This document shows, one piece after another, positions 25,169 through 33,761 of a DNA stretch of 64,000 nucleotides. How positions within the stretch are numbered: position 1 is the first letter of the stretch; each line of letters starts with the position of its first letter. The DNA is taken from positions 682,001-746,000 of the forward strand of contig NZ_SNYO01000002.1 of the NCBI RefSeq assembly GCF_004363095.1, given 5' to 3'. Under the pieces are notes generated by a model. It saw only the letters and a list, made by a program, of their open reading frames with translations. It was not told the DNA's origin and did no database searches. The translations under genes and the position numbers were made by a program. Source of the stretch: Actinomycetospora succinea (GTDB lineage: Bacteria > Actinomycetota > Actinomycetes > Mycobacteriales > Pseudonocardiaceae).

Positions 25169-26028
25169 CAGCCGTCCGCCGGCACGTAGATCGAGCAGGC
25201 GTCGAAGACGGCCTCGCGCACCGGGTCGTCGTCGCAGTCCCGCGCCGGGCGCACGACCGCGTCGCCGGCGCGCAGCCGGGCGAAGGCGTCGGCGACCTCG
25301 CGGACGTGGTGCCCTTCGGCCACCCCGCGCCCGAAGTGCGCCATGAGCACCAGGCGGACGTCGAGCTCGGCGAGGCGGGCGGTGGAGGCCGCGAACGCCG
25401 CCAGGTCGGACTCCGGGGCCTGCGCGTAGATCGGGCCGGTGTTGACCGTGTCGCCGGCGAGCAGCAGGCCGTCGTGCTCGTCGAGGAAGCAGACGGAGTC
25501 GGGCGTGTGGCCGGGGGTGTGCAGCACGCGCAGGGTGCGCCCGCCGAGGTCGATCTCGTCGCCGTCGGTCAGCAGATCGGGCTCCGGCGCCGGGCCGGGC
25601 GCCCACGTCGCGTCGACGTCCGGGGGCAGCGGGCGCGGGTCGGAGTCGGCGGAGAGCAGGTGGAAGAACTCGTGGTCCAGTGCCCGGTACCGCCCTGCCG
25701 CGGCGAGCATGCGGCGGGTGTAGGCCAGGTAGCGGGCGCGCTCGGCGGGGTCGGCGCCCGCGCGGAGCTCGGCGACGCCGGCGGGGTGGATCGCGACCCG
25801 GTCGAACTCGGCGTCGCCGCCGACGTGGTCGAAGTGCGCGTGGGTGTGCAGGACGTCGATCGGCCGGTCGGTCAGCGCCGCCACGACAGGGCGGATCGGG
25901 GCGATGCCGAGACCGCTGTCGACGAGCACCGCGCGGTCGCGCCCGGCGACCAGCCACGAGTTGACGTGCCCCGGCTCGGCGACCAGCCAGACGTCGCGGG
26001 CCACGGGCCTCGCGTGGAACCACGACAC
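25168..26028 (-). CDS. MBL-fold metallo-hydrolase
   Basis: This encodes 286 residues from GTG 26028. The metallo-beta-lactamase fold motifs are THAHFDHVGG (about 61-70), TPGHTPDSVCF (about 169-179) and AGDTVNTGP (about 190-198), plus a later His in LMAHFGRG. This gives a full set for a dinuclear zinc site. The group includes glyoxalase II-like and other thioester or phosphoester hydrolases. It is divergent from the second GT9 gene with only 38 bp between starts. Confidence 0.87.
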   Translation of the reverse strand: MSWFHARPVARDVWLVAEPGHVNSWLVAGRDRAVLVDSGLGIAPIRPVVAALTDRPIDVLHTHAHFDHVGGDAEFDRVAIHPAGVAELRAGADPAERARYLAYTRRMLAAAGRYRALDHEFFHLLSADSDPRPLPPDVDATWAPGPAPEPDLLTDGDEIDLGGRTLRVLHTPGHTPDSVCFLDEHDGLLLAGDTVNTGPIYAQAPESDLAAFAASTARLAELDVRLVLMAHFGRGVAEGHHVREVADAFARLRAGDAVVRPARDCDDDPVREAVFDACSIYVPADG

Positions 26029-26066
26029 CCGGGTGAGCCTGCCAGGAGGTCCGGGTACACGCGGCC

Positions 26067-27131
26067 GTGGACCTCCGCCATCCCGCCGCGCACCGCCCGG
26101 GACAGGGTGACCCCGACTGGGCCGCCGCGCGCCGCATCCTCGTCGTGCGCCCCGACAACGTCGGCGACGTCCTCATGACCGGGCCCGTCTTCCGCGCCCT
26201 GCGCGCCGCGGCGCCGGCGGCGCGCCTCGACCTGCTCGCCTCCCCCGCCGGCGCGGCCGCCGCCGACCTGCTGCCCGAGGTCGACGGCGTCGTCACCGCG
26301 TCCGTGTCGTGGCAGCAGCTCGACCTCGTCCCGGGCGACGATCCGGACGCCGCGCTGGTCGCCGAGCTGGCGGAGCGCGGGTACGACGCCGCGGTCGTGC
26401 TGACGTCGTTCTCCCAGTCGCCGTGGCCCGCCGCCGAGGTCGCCCGGCGGGCCGGGATCCCGGTGCGCGTCGGGCTGTCGAAGGAGTTCGGCGGGGGCCT
26501 GCTCACCCACTGGGTGCCGTCGCCGCCGGACGAGGAGCACCAGGTCGACCGCATGCTCGGCCTGCTCGCGGCCGTCGGTGTGCCGTCGCGGGGGACGGCG
26601 CTGCGGGTCCGCGTCCCCGAGGACGCCGCGACGCCCCTGGCGGTGGTCGGTGCGCGCTACGCCGTCGTGGCGCCGGGGGCGAGCTGCCCGTCGCGGCGCT
26701 GGCCCGCCGAGCGGTTCGCAGCCGTCGTCCGGGGGCTCGCCGAGGACGGGCTGACGGTGGTGGTCAGCGGGACCGAGCGCGAGCGCGACCTGGTGGAGGC
26801 GGTCGCGGGCGACGTCGGGGTGCCGCTGGCGGGCGGGCTCGGGCTCGGCGACCTGGCCGCGCTGCTCGCCGGGGCCGAGGTCGTCGTCGCCAACAACTCG
26901 GGCGGCGTGCACCTCGCCGACGCCGTGGGCGCGCCCGTCGTCGAGCTGTTCGCCGGCACCGAGACCGTCGACCAGTACCGGCCGCGCACCACCCGCGCCG
27001 AAGTGCTCACGCGGCCGGTGTCGTGCGCGCCGTGCCGCCAGCTCGTGTGCCCGTTCGGCCAGGAGTGCCTGGCGATCGGCCCTGACGAGGTGCTCGCGGC
27101 GGCCCGGCGGCTGCGGGCGGTGGCGGTGTAG
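26067..27131 (+). CDS. Glycosyltransferase family 9 (heptosyltransferase-like)
   Basis: This encodes 354 residues from GTG 26067. GT9 features: RILVVRPDNVGDVLMTGPVF (about 23-42), VVAPGASCPSRRWPAERFAAVV, VVSGTERERDLV, VVVANNSGGVHLADAVGAPVVELF and a Cys-rich tail (SCAPCRQLVCPFGQECL). The last is also seen in bacterial heptosyltransferase homologues. It is unrelated in detail to the nearby leftward GT9 and has no repeat insertion. Occurrence in an actinobacterium points to a glycan other than classical LPS core. It overlaps the next gene by one base (TAGTG). Confidence 0.88.
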   Translation: MDLRHPAAHRPGQGDPDWAAARRILVVRPDNVGDVLMTGPVFRALRAAAPAARLDLLASPAGAAAADLLPEVDGVVTASVSWQQLDLVPGDDPDAALVAELAERGYDAAVVLTSFSQSPWPAAEVARRAGIPVRVGLSKEFGGGLLTHWVPSPPDEEHQVDRMLGLLAAVGVPSRGTALRVRVPEDAATPLAVVGARYAVVAPGASCPSRRWPAERFAAVVRGLAEDGLTVVVSGTERERDLVEAVAGDVGVPLAGGLGLGDLAALLAGAEVVVANNSGGVHLADAVGAPVVELFAGTETVDQYRPRTTRAEVLTRPVSCAPCRQLVCPFGQECLAIGPDEVLAAARRLRAVAV

Positions 27132-27442
27132 TGGTCGAGCACACCGACGACGGGCGGTACATCGTCGTCGACGGCCGGCGCTGGCGGGCGACCGATCCGC
27201 TGATCCCCGAGCACGACGCGGCCGTCCTGCGGCGCTGGCTGATGGCGGCGCGCCGGGACGTGGGGACCGCCAAGAAGACCGGCGAGGGCGAGAAGGCGGC
27301 CCGCGCCCGGGTGCACGCCGCGAAGACCGCGCTGGGCGAACGGGGCACGGCGTGGTGGGAGCAGTCCGACGACGAGCGCCGGGCGCGCTGGACCGAGGGG
27401 CTGCGGCGCGCGGAGCAGGAGGGGTTTGACGCGCCGGGGTGA
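27131..27442 (+). CDS. Small basic hypothetical protein
   Basis: This encodes 103 residues from GTG 27131. It begins with a beta-like GRYIVVDGRRWRATDPLIP segment and continues as charged helices (AARRDVGTAKKTGEGEKAAR, then a Trp-rich DDERRARWTEGL end). It is conserved in style with actinobacterial small proteins annotated only as hypothetical. It overlaps the GT9 gene by one base, implying co-translation. No function is inferred. Confidence 0.6.
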   Translation: MVEHTDDGRYIVVDGRRWRATDPLIPEHDAAVLRRWLMAARRDVGTAKKTGEGEKAARARVHAAKTALGERGTAWWEQSDDERRARWTEGLRRAEQEGFDAPG

Positions 27443-27459
27443 ACGGGTGCCCAGGACCC

Positions 27460-27906
27460 ATGACGACACCGCCGATCCAGGGCGACGAGAACCCGAACGA
27501 CCCGAATCCCGCGAACTCCAGCCAGACCCTCGCCGCGTTCAGCGGTCAGGTCCAGCGGCGTCTCGGGCTCGAGACGCCGTCGGAGGCCGAGGTCCTCGTC
27601 CGCAGCACGCTCAACGAGCTCGGCAAGGCCCTCAGCAGCGGCCTCGCCCAGGAGCTCACGATCAGCCTGCCGCCGGAGCTCTCCGCGGAGCTGCGTGCCC
27701 AGCGACCGAAGGACGACGCGGCCCGCGCGGTGGGCAAGGACGCGTTCGTCGACGCGGTCAGCGGGCACGTGACGTCCGTCGACGCCGAGAAGGTCGAGGC
27801 GCAGGTGGAGCAGGTCCTGCGGCTCCTGCGCGAGTGGCTCCCCGACGACCAGGTCGACCGCACCCTCGAGCAGCTCCCGGGCGACCTCGTGGCGCTGATG
27901 CGCTGA
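27460..27906 (+). CDS. DUF2267 domain protein
   Basis: This encodes 148 residues from ATG 27460. An in-frame GTG at 27439, overlapping the previous stop, is an alternative. After a Pro/Asn-rich N-terminus the sequence shows the DUF2267 pattern: LGLETPSEAEVLVRSTLNELGKALSSGLAQELTISLPPEL and a second helical half with VLRLLREWLPDDQVDRTLEQLPGDL. The family is soluble, often stress- or chaperone-associated, and of unknown function. Palindrome P5 begins four bases after its TGA stop. Confidence 0.75.
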   Translation: MTTPPIQGDENPNDPNPANSSQTLAAFSGQVQRRLGLETPSEAEVLVRSTLNELGKALSSGLAQELTISLPPELSAELRAQRPKDDAARAVGKDAFVDAVSGHVTSVDAEKVEAQVEQVLRLLREWLPDDQVDRTLEQLPGDLVALMR

Positions 27907-27910
27907 CCCC

Positions 27911-27954
27911 ATGTGAGCGATTTTCCCGGGTATAGCCGGGAAGATCGCTCACGT
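27911..27954. terminator. 40-bp-family palindrome P5
   Basis: Arms of 17 bp (one G-U pair), outer ATGTGAGCG and inner CCCGG, enclose the 6-base loop GTATAG. It spans exactly 40 bp from GTG 27913 to CAC 27952. It is nearly identical to the palindrome at 55200-55243. Confidence 0.75.
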
Positions 27955-28003
27955 AGTGCGGCGCGGAGCAGGGCGGTGCTCCGGTCGCCGAGGCCGACGA
28001 GAA

Positions 28004-28050
28004 ACGAACGGCGCTCTCGCTGCTTCGCAAGCAGCGAGAGCGCCGTTCGT
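28004..28050. terminator. Long perfect hairpin between convergent genes
   Basis: Two perfect 22-bp arms (outer ACGAACGG, inner CTGCTT) surround a 3-base CGC loop. It lies between the DUF2267 and ALDH stops and is distinct from the 40-bp family. It is likely a bidirectional terminator. Confidence 0.75.
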
Positions 28051-28068
28051 TCGTCCGGGGCGGGGCCG

Positions 28069-29457
28069 CTACGGCAGCGGGGACCAGTGGACGACCTTCG
28101 TGGTGGTCATCTCGTCGAGGAGCTCCGGCCCGTAGCCGAACCCGGTGCCCGACGTCCCGCGGGGCTGGGCCGCGCCGCCCGGCGCGCCGCCGAACACCCC
28201 GTTGATCTTCACGCTGCCGACGCGGAGCTCGCGCCACGCCTGCTGGGCGTGCGCCATGTCGCCGGTCAGCACGGTGGCGGCGAGCCCGTGCGGGTCGTCG
28301 GCGGCCTCGGCGAGGCCCTGCGCGAAGTCCTCGACGACGCGCACCGGCGCGACGGGACCGAACGTCTCCTCGCGCAGGATCGACATCGCCGGGGTCAGCC
28401 CGGACAGCACGGTCGCCGGGTAGAACGCGCCGTCGCCGTCCGGGAGGAACCCGCCCGCGTGCACGGTGGCGCCGTCGGCGACCGCGGCGGCGACGTGGCT
28501 GTGCACGTGCTCGCGGTGGCGGCGGTCGACGAGCGGGCCAAGCGCCTTCTCGCCCGCCGCCGACGGCCGGTACACCCAGCGCCCGGCCTCCTCGGCGAGC
28601 GCGTCGAGGAACGGCTCGGCCACCGACGCGGCGACGTAGATGCGCTCGACCGACACACAGACCTGCCCGCCGTTGGCGTACGACCCGAGCGCGGCCTGCT
28701 CGGCGGCCCAGCGCGGATCGACGCCGGCGTCGATCACCAGCGGGTCGTTGCCGCCGTTCTCGAGCAGGACGTGCGCGCCGGTGCCCGCCGCGGCCTGGCG
28801 GATGGCCTGGCCCGCGGCGATCGAGCCGACGTGCGCGATGAGGTCGACGTCGTGGTGGCCACACAGCGCCGCACCGGTGGGCCCGGCGCCGTCGACGATC
28901 TCGAGGACGCCCTCGGGGAGGAACGACGCGACGAGCTCGGCGAAGCGGCGCCCGAGGTGCGGGCAGCGCTCGCTGGGCTTGTGCACGACGGTGTTGCCGG
29001 TGACGAGCGCGGCGCCGATGAGGCCCGCGGCGACGGCGACCGGGTCGTTCCACGGCGTGATCACCGCGGCGACCCCGCGCGGCTCGGGGACCATGAGGTC
29101 GGTCGCCGACCACGACCCCTGCAGCGAACGGCCGCGGTGCACCGGCCCGAGCTCGGCGTACTGCTCGAGCGTCCCGGCGGCCGCGAGGACCCCGCCCAGG
29201 CCGTCGTCGTAGGGCCGGCCGGTCTCGGTCTCGTTGAGCCGGGCGAGCTCCTCGGCGACGGCGCGCAGCGCGCCCGCGGCGTCCCGGACGAGCCCGGCGC
29301 GGTCGGCGGCGGGGGTGCGCGCCCAGCCGTCACGGGCCGCGCGGGCCCGGCCGACGGCCTCGTCGACCTCGCCGGCGTCCGCGGGCCGGACCCGTCCCAC
29401 GAGCTCGCCGGTGGCCGGGTCGTGGACCTCGATGTCGATGTCGGTCGTAGTCGTCAC
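28069..29457 (-). CDS. Aldehyde dehydrogenase family protein
   Basis: This encodes 462 residues from GTG 29457 (an alternative GTG lies at 29472). NAD(P)-dependent ALDH motifs: ITPWNDPVAVAAG (about 130-142), VHKPSERCP, the catalytic Glu in LLENGGND (about 233) and the nucleophile in NGGQVCVS (Cys near 265). EETFGPVAPV and GGAPGGAAQPRGTSGTGFG lie near the C-terminus. The ELGGK motif reads ENGGN here, a variant of the group. It could oxidise aldehydes such as those from diol dehydration, but it is not in that operon. Confidence 0.88.
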   Translation of the reverse strand: MTTTTDIDIEVHDPATGELVGRVRPADAGEVDEAVGRARAARDGWARTPAADRAGLVRDAAGALRAVAEELARLNETETGRPYDDGLGGVLAAAGTLEQYAELGPVHRGRSLQGSWSATDLMVPEPRGVAAVITPWNDPVAVAAGLIGAALVTGNTVVHKPSERCPHLGRRFAELVASFLPEGVLEIVDGAGPTGAALCGHHDVDLIAHVGSIAAGQAIRQAAAGTGAHVLLENGGNDPLVIDAGVDPRWAAEQAALGSYANGGQVCVSVERIYVAASVAEPFLDALAEEAGRWVYRPSAAGEKALGPLVDRRHREHVHSHVAAAVADGATVHAGGFLPDGDGAFYPATVLSGLTPAMSILREETFGPVAPVRVVEDFAQGLAEAADDPHGLAATVLTGDMAHAQQAWRELRVGSVKINGVFGGAPGGAAQPRGTSGTGFGYGPELLDEMTTTKVVHWSPLP

Positions 29458-29555
29458 GGGGCCGGGTTCCACCTCGGGCCCGCGAGTACGCCTCCTCCCC
29501 TGTGAGCACGACCGCGCACCGTTTCGCCGCCGGACGCCGCAGACACCCCTCCCGC

Positions 29556-30302
29556 ATGGCAGGACGACTGGACGGGACCACGGCGATCGTGACCGGCGCC
29601 TCGAGCGGCATCGGGGCGGCGACCGCCCGCGCGCTCGCCGCCGAGGGCGCCGGCGTGGCGCTCTTCGCGCGGCGCCGCGACAAGCTCGAGGACCTCGCGG
29701 GCGAGCTGACCGGCGCGAGCGTGCACGAGGTCGACGTCGCGGACGCCGACGCCGTGCGCAGCGCGGTCGACGAGGTCGCCCGGCAGCGCGGCGGCGTGGA
29801 CGTGCTCGTCAACAACGCCGGCTACGGCTCGATGGACCTCGCCCGCGACGCCGACCTCGCCGAGTGGCAGAAGATGGTCGACGTCAACCTGCACGGCGTG
29901 CTCTCGACCACCCACGCGGCGCTCGGCCACCTCGCGCAGGCCGCGCAGGGCGGCCGCGGGATCGCCGACGTCGTGACCGTCTCGTCGGTCGCCGGGCGGA
30001 GCGTGACCGGGCCCGGCAGCAACGTCTACGCGGCCACCAAGCACGCCGTCGGCGCGTTCTCCGAGGCGCTGCGCCAGGAGCTCGCCGAGCAGCACGTGCG
30101 CGTCGGGCTCGTCGAGCCGGGCCTGGTCGACACCGAGCTGACCAACACCGGCGACGACAACAAGCCCGACGCCTCGCAGGCCTCCGAACTGGGGCTTCTC
30201 CACGCCGACGACATCGCCGACGCCGTGGTCTACATGGTCACCCGCCCGGCCCGCACCGCCGTCAACGAGGTGCTCGTGCGGCCGACCGAGCAGAAGAACT
30301 AG
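29556..30302 (+). CDS. Short-chain dehydrogenase/reductase
   Basis: This encodes 248 residues from ATG 29556; the upstream in-frame ATG at 29502 overlaps the ALDH promoter region and is less likely. Classical SDR motifs: TGASSGIG (cofactor, about 13-20), VNNAGYG (about 86-92), catalytic Ser in VSSVAG and Tyr/Lys in YAATK (about 158-162). The C-terminal tail is short. NAD(P)H-dependent alcohol/ketone oxidoreductase is the family role. Its TAG stop shares CTAG (30299-30302) with the convergent CPBP gene stop. Confidence 0.9.
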   Translation: MAGRLDGTTAIVTGASSGIGAATARALAAEGAGVALFARRRDKLEDLAGELTGASVHEVDVADADAVRSAVDEVARQRGGVDVLVNNAGYGSMDLARDADLAEWQKMVDVNLHGVLSTTHAALGHLAQAAQGGRGIADVVTVSSVAGRSVTGPGSNVYAATKHAVGAFSEALRQELAEQHVRVGLVEPGLVDTELTNTGDDNKPDASQASELGLLHADDIADAVVYMVTRPARTAVNEVLVRPTEQKN

Positions 30303-30991
30303 GTCTGGCTCCCGACCGCCAGGACCAGGGCGAACGAGATCAGGTTGAACGTCGCGTGGGTCGCCACGGGCGGCCAGATCGACCCCGTGCGCTCGTAGAG
30401 CACGGCGTTGACGACGCCGAGCACGAACGCCGCCGCGAACACGACATTGAGACCGTGCGCGAGCGCGAAGACGGCCGCGGTGACGATCACCGCGAACACG
30501 CGCCCGACCCGGCGCAGCACGCCGTAGCCCAGCCCCCGGAACAGCAGCTCCTCGCCGAGCGGCACCAGCAGGCCGCCGATCGCGACGACGAGCGCCGCCG
30601 CGACGGGGCCGCTGAACAGCGTCAGCGCTTCCTGCGGGTCGGAGCGGTCTCCGGTCAGCGCGACGTAGACGACGATCAGGACGCGCGACGCGAGCCACAC
30701 CAGCACGCCCACGCCGACGCCGAGCCCGATCCCGCGCAGGGTCGGGTGCACGAGACCGACGGCCGCCGCCGAGCGCACCCGCAGGGACAGCGCGATCGCC
30801 ACCGCGCCGAGCGCGGACGCGGCGGACACGGCCACCAGCAGCGGCGCGGGCGGCGTGCCCTCGGAGAGCAGGCCGATCGCGACGAACAGGGCGAGCTGCA
30901 GGACGACGTAGGCGAGCGCCCCGACGACGAGCTCGAGCCAGCCGAGCGCGGGACGCGCGCCGGGGGGCGCGACGGTGGGCTGCTCAGTCAC
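30299..30991 (-). CDS. CPBP family intramembrane metalloprotease
   Basis: This encodes 230 residues from GTG 30991, predicted to span the membrane about seven or eight times. It has the CPBP/Abi signature: the EELLFRG motif (about 148-154), a following FALAHGLN motif and a final THATFN, giving the Glu-Glu and His residues of the active site. The start region overlaps the 3' end of the ChaB gene by 8 bases, so translation is probably coupled. Substrate is unknown; family members process membrane proteins or act in self-immunity. Confidence 0.85.
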   Translation of the reverse strand: MTEQPTVAPPGARPALGWLELVVGALAYVVLQLALFVAIGLLSEGTPPAPLLVAVSAASALGAVAIALSLRVRSAAAVGLVHPTLRGIGLGVGVGVLVWLASRVLIVVYVALTGDRSDPQEALTLFSGPVAAALVVAIGGLLVPLGEELLFRGLGYGVLRRVGRVFAVIVTAAVFALAHGLNVVFAAAFVLGVVNAVLYERTGSIWPPVATHATFNLISFALVLAVGSQT

Positions 30992-31388
30992 CCCGCGCCC
31001 TGCGCGTCTCGCGGTCGCTCTCCTTCTGCAGGGCGTCGACGAGCTCGTCCTTGGTCATGTCGGACCGGCCCTCGATGTCCAGCTGCTGGGCCTTCTCGTA
31101 CAGGTGCTCCTTGCTGGCGTTGGCGTCCACACCACCGGCACTCGAACCGCCCGGGTCCTGGCCGCCGCTGCGCGCCCGGGAGTCGGAGGGGCCCTTCTCC
31201 TCCTTCTGCTCCCAGTGGTCGCCCACCTTCTCGTGCGTGTGCTTCAGCGCCGAGTACGCCGTACGGCTGGCGCGCTCGCCCTTGCCGTAGGTCTCCTCCG
31301 CGGATTCCTTCGCCTCCGCGTACGTCTTCCGCGCGCTCTCGGGCGAGCGCTGCAGGGTGGACGGCAGGTCCTCGAAGTCTTCCGGCAT
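30984..31388 (-). CDS. ChaB family protein with C-terminal Rho-N-like motif
   Basis: This encodes 134 residues from ATG 31388. The N-terminal ~60 residues match ChaB: EDLPSTLQRSPESARKTYAEA, ASRTAYSALKHTHEKVGDHW. A Gly/Ser-rich linker follows, then a C-terminal SAP/Rho-N-like helical hairpin (DMTKDELVDALQKES). It was formerly called a cation transport regulator; a DNA or RNA-binding role is possible. An in-frame GTG at 31409 overlaps the previous stop, but homologues start at the chosen Met. Confidence 0.85.
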   Translation of the reverse strand: MPEDFEDLPSTLQRSPESARKTYAEAKESAEETYGKGERASRTAYSALKHTHEKVGDHWEQKEEKGPSDSRARSGGQDPGGSSAGGVDANASKEHLYEKAQQLDIEGRSDMTKDELVDALQKESDRETRRARGD

Positions 31389-31405
31389 GTCGAGCAGGTA
31401 CCCGG

Positions 31406-32185
31406 TCACCCGCGCACGCCTACCTCGAGGTCCGCGACGCTCTGCACGACCTGCTGCGGGCGGTACGGGAAGCGGTCCATCTCGGTGGGGTCGGTGACCC
31501 CCGAGAGCACCAGGATCGTGTGCAGCCCGGCCTCCATGCCCGCGACCATGTCGGTGTCCATCCGGTCGCCGATCATCGCCGTGGTCTCGGAGTGCGCGCC
31601 GATGGTGTTGAGGCCCGCCCGGATCATCAGCGGGTTCGGCTTCCCGACGAAGTACGGGTCGCGGCGCGTGGCGTGGGTGATGAGCGCGGCGACGGACCCG
31701 GCCGCGGGCAGCGTCCCCTCCGGCGACGGCCCGGTCGCGTCGGGGTTGGTGACGATGTAGCGCGCGCCGTCCTCGATGAGCCGGATCGCCCGCGTGATCG
31801 CCTCGAACGAGTAGGTGCGGGTCTCGCCGATGACGACGTAGTCGGGGTCGCGGTCGGTGAGGATGTAGCCGACGTCGTGCAGGGCGGTGGTCAGCCCGGC
31901 CTCGCCGACGACGAACGCGCTGCCGTCGGGCCGCTGCGAGTCGAGGAACTGCGCGGTGGCCAGGGCCGAGGTCCACAGGTTCTGCGCCGGGATGTCGATG
32001 CCGCTCGCGTGCAGGCGCGCCTGCAGGTCGCGCGGGGTGTAGATGGAGTTGTTGGTCAGGACGAGGAAGCGCTTGCCCGCCTCGTCGAGCCGGCGGATGA
32101 ACTCGTCGGCGCCCGGCAGGGCGTTCTCCTCGTGGACGAGCACCCCGTCCATGTCGATCAGGTAGCTCTCGAGCGGCTCGCTCAT
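31406..32185 (-). CDS. HAD-IIA family hydrolase (NagD-like)
   Basis: This encodes 259 residues from ATG 32185, which overlaps the stop of the dienelactone hydrolase gene (ATGA). HAD motifs: LIDMDGVLV (about 9-17), VLTNNS (about 41-46), GKPNPLMIRAG (Lys near 175) and MIGDRMDTDMVAG. The cap between motifs II and III is the C2 type of NagD/PNPase-like phosphatases. Substrates in the family include nucleotides, p-nitrophenyl phosphate and sugar phosphates. It forms a leftward operon with its upstream neighbour and the ChaB gene. Confidence 0.9.
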   Translation of the reverse strand: MSEPLESYLIDMDGVLVHEENALPGADEFIRRLDEAGKRFLVLTNNSIYTPRDLQARLHASGIDIPAQNLWTSALATAQFLDSQRPDGSAFVVGEAGLTTALHDVGYILTDRDPDYVVIGETRTYSFEAITRAIRLIEDGARYIVTNPDATGPSPEGTLPAAGSVAALITHATRRDPYFVGKPNPLMIRAGLNTIGAHSETTAMIGDRMDTDMVAGMEAGLHTILVLSGVTDPTEMDRFPYRPQQVVQSVADLEVGVRG

Positions 32186-32892
32186 GCGGCGTCCTTCAGG
32201 TGCGTCTCGAAGAAGCGCAGGATGCGCCCCCAGGCGTCCTCCGCGCTGGGCCGGTGGAAGCCCGCGCCGGCGAAGCGCACGAGCAGGCCGTTGGCCGGGA
32301 AGCGCTCGAAGAAGCTGTGGCCGGCCTCGGGGTAGGTCTTCACGTCGTGGTCGACCCCGGACCCGGTCAGCGCCGCCTCGAGGCGCTCGGGGTGCCCGCG
32401 CAGCATCGAGTCCCGGCCGCCGAAGCTGGCGACCACCGGGCAGATGCCGGCGAGGTCGGCCGTGTCCTCCGGGACCATGCCGTAGTTCGGGGCCGCGGCG
32501 GCGTAGTCGTGGCGCGCCGCCGAGAGCAGCGCGAACGTGCCGCCCTGGCAGAACCCGATGACGCCGACCTTCCCCGTGCAGTCCTCGCGGCCGGCGAGCC
32601 ACTCGCGCGCCGCCTCGATGTCGTCGAACACCGGACCCTCACCGGAGTTCATCGCCTTCAGCGTCGCCGCCACGCAGCGCGGGCCGCCACCGCGCGCGGT
32701 GTAGATCGCCGGCGCGACGGCGACGTAGCCCGCCGAGGCGAGCCGGTCCGCGTGGTCCTTGATGTTCTCTCCCACCCCGAAGGCGTCCTGCAGGACCACG
32801 ACGCCGGGGAACGGGCCGTCGCCGACGGCGGGGAGCGCGAGGTACGCGGACTGGTGGCTGCCCGCGGACGCGGGGATGTGCAGGTCGGGCAC
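32182..32892 (-). CDS. Dienelactone hydrolase family protein
   Basis: This encodes 236 residues from GTG 32892, chosen for its GAGGAC ribosome-binding site and match to typical starts (VPDLHIPASAGSHQSAYLALP); in-frame codons run up to 32964. It is an alpha/beta hydrolase with the Cys nucleophile in GFCQGG (about 115), Asp in FGGRDSM and His in EAGHSFF. Family members hydrolyse dienelactone in aromatic degradation, but many act on other esters or lactones. It is divergent from the enoyl-CoA hydratase gene with about 90 bp between starts. Confidence 0.87.
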   Translation of the reverse strand: MPDLHIPASAGSHQSAYLALPAVGDGPFPGVVVLQDAFGVGENIKDHADRLASAGYVAVAPAIYTARGGGPRCVAATLKAMNSGEGPVFDDIEAAREWLAGREDCTGKVGVIGFCQGGTFALLSAARHDYAAAAPNYGMVPEDTADLAGICPVVASFGGRDSMLRGHPERLEAALTGSGVDHDVKTYPEAGHSFFERFPANGLLVRFAGAGFHRPSAEDAWGRILRFFETHLKDAA

Positions 32893-32981
32893 GTCGACGT
32901 CCTCGATGATCTCGGCCGATGGGGGCGGCCCGAGCGTGGCAGCATCCCGGCGGCCGTGCCGCACGAGAGGGAGGAGTTCCG

Positions 32982-33761
32982 GTGAGCGACCCCGAACGGA
33001 TCCGCGTGGAGCAGGAGGCCGGCGTCTGCCGGCTGGTGTTCACGAGCCCGGAGCGTCACAACGCCGTCGACCACGCCTTCGGGCGGCAGTTCCTCGCGGC
33101 GCTGACCGGGCCGGCGACGGAGGCCCGGTGCGTCGAGATCGTCGCCGAGGGCGCGAACTTCTGTGTCGGCGGCGACATCTCCGGCTTCGCCGCCGAACCC
33201 GACCGCAGCCTCACCGAGCTCGCCGACGCGATCCACGCCGGCGAGCGAGCGCTGCTCGACCTCGCGGCGCCCGTCGTCGTCGGGGTGAACGGCTGGGCGG
33301 CGGGCATCGGGCTCTCGCTCGCCCTGTGCGGGGACGTCATCGTGCTCGGCGAGGGCGCCCGCATCCGCCCGGCGTACACCGCGATCGGGCTGACCCCCGA
33401 CGGCGGCATGACGGCCACGCTGCCCGCGGCGGTCGGACGGGCGCGGGCGATGGAGCTGTTCCTCACCAACCGGCCGATGGGCGCCGCCGAGGCGCTCGGG
33501 GCCGGGCTCGCGTCCCGGGTCGTCGACGACGACGCCCTGCGCCTGGCGACCGACGCCGTCGCCGAGCAGATCGCCGCCGGGCCGCCCGCCGCCCTGGCCG
33601 CCACCAAGCGGCTCGTCCGGCAGGCCAACGGCGTGCTCACCGACGCCCACCTCGACGCGGAGGCCGCGAGCATCGGCGAGCGCGGGCTGTCCCCCGAGGG
33701 GCGCGAGGGCATCGCGGCGTTCCTGGGGAAGCGGGCGCCGTCATGGCCTTCGGCCTCGTGA
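32982..33761 (+). CDS. Enoyl-CoA hydratase/isomerase family protein
   Basis: This encodes 259 residues from GTG 32982 with AGGGAGGAG upstream, which fixes the start. Crotonase fold: oxyanion hole contributors in VGGDISGFA and GVNGWAAGIGLSLALCGDVIV, then PDGGMTATLPAAVGRARAMEL. The first catalytic Glu position is not clearly present (GLTPDGG), as in many members of unknown substrate. Stop codon TGA (33759-33761) lies in palindrome P7. Confidence 0.88.
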   Translation: MSDPERIRVEQEAGVCRLVFTSPERHNAVDHAFGRQFLAALTGPATEARCVEIVAEGANFCVGGDISGFAAEPDRSLTELADAIHAGERALLDLAAPVVVGVNGWAAGIGLSLALCGDVIVLGEGARIRPAYTAIGLTPDGGMTATLPAAVGRARAMELFLTNRPMGAAEALGAGLASRVVDDDALRLATDAVAEQIAAGPPAALAATKRLVRQANGVLTDAHLDAEAASIGERGLSPEGREGIAAFLGKRAPSWPSAS

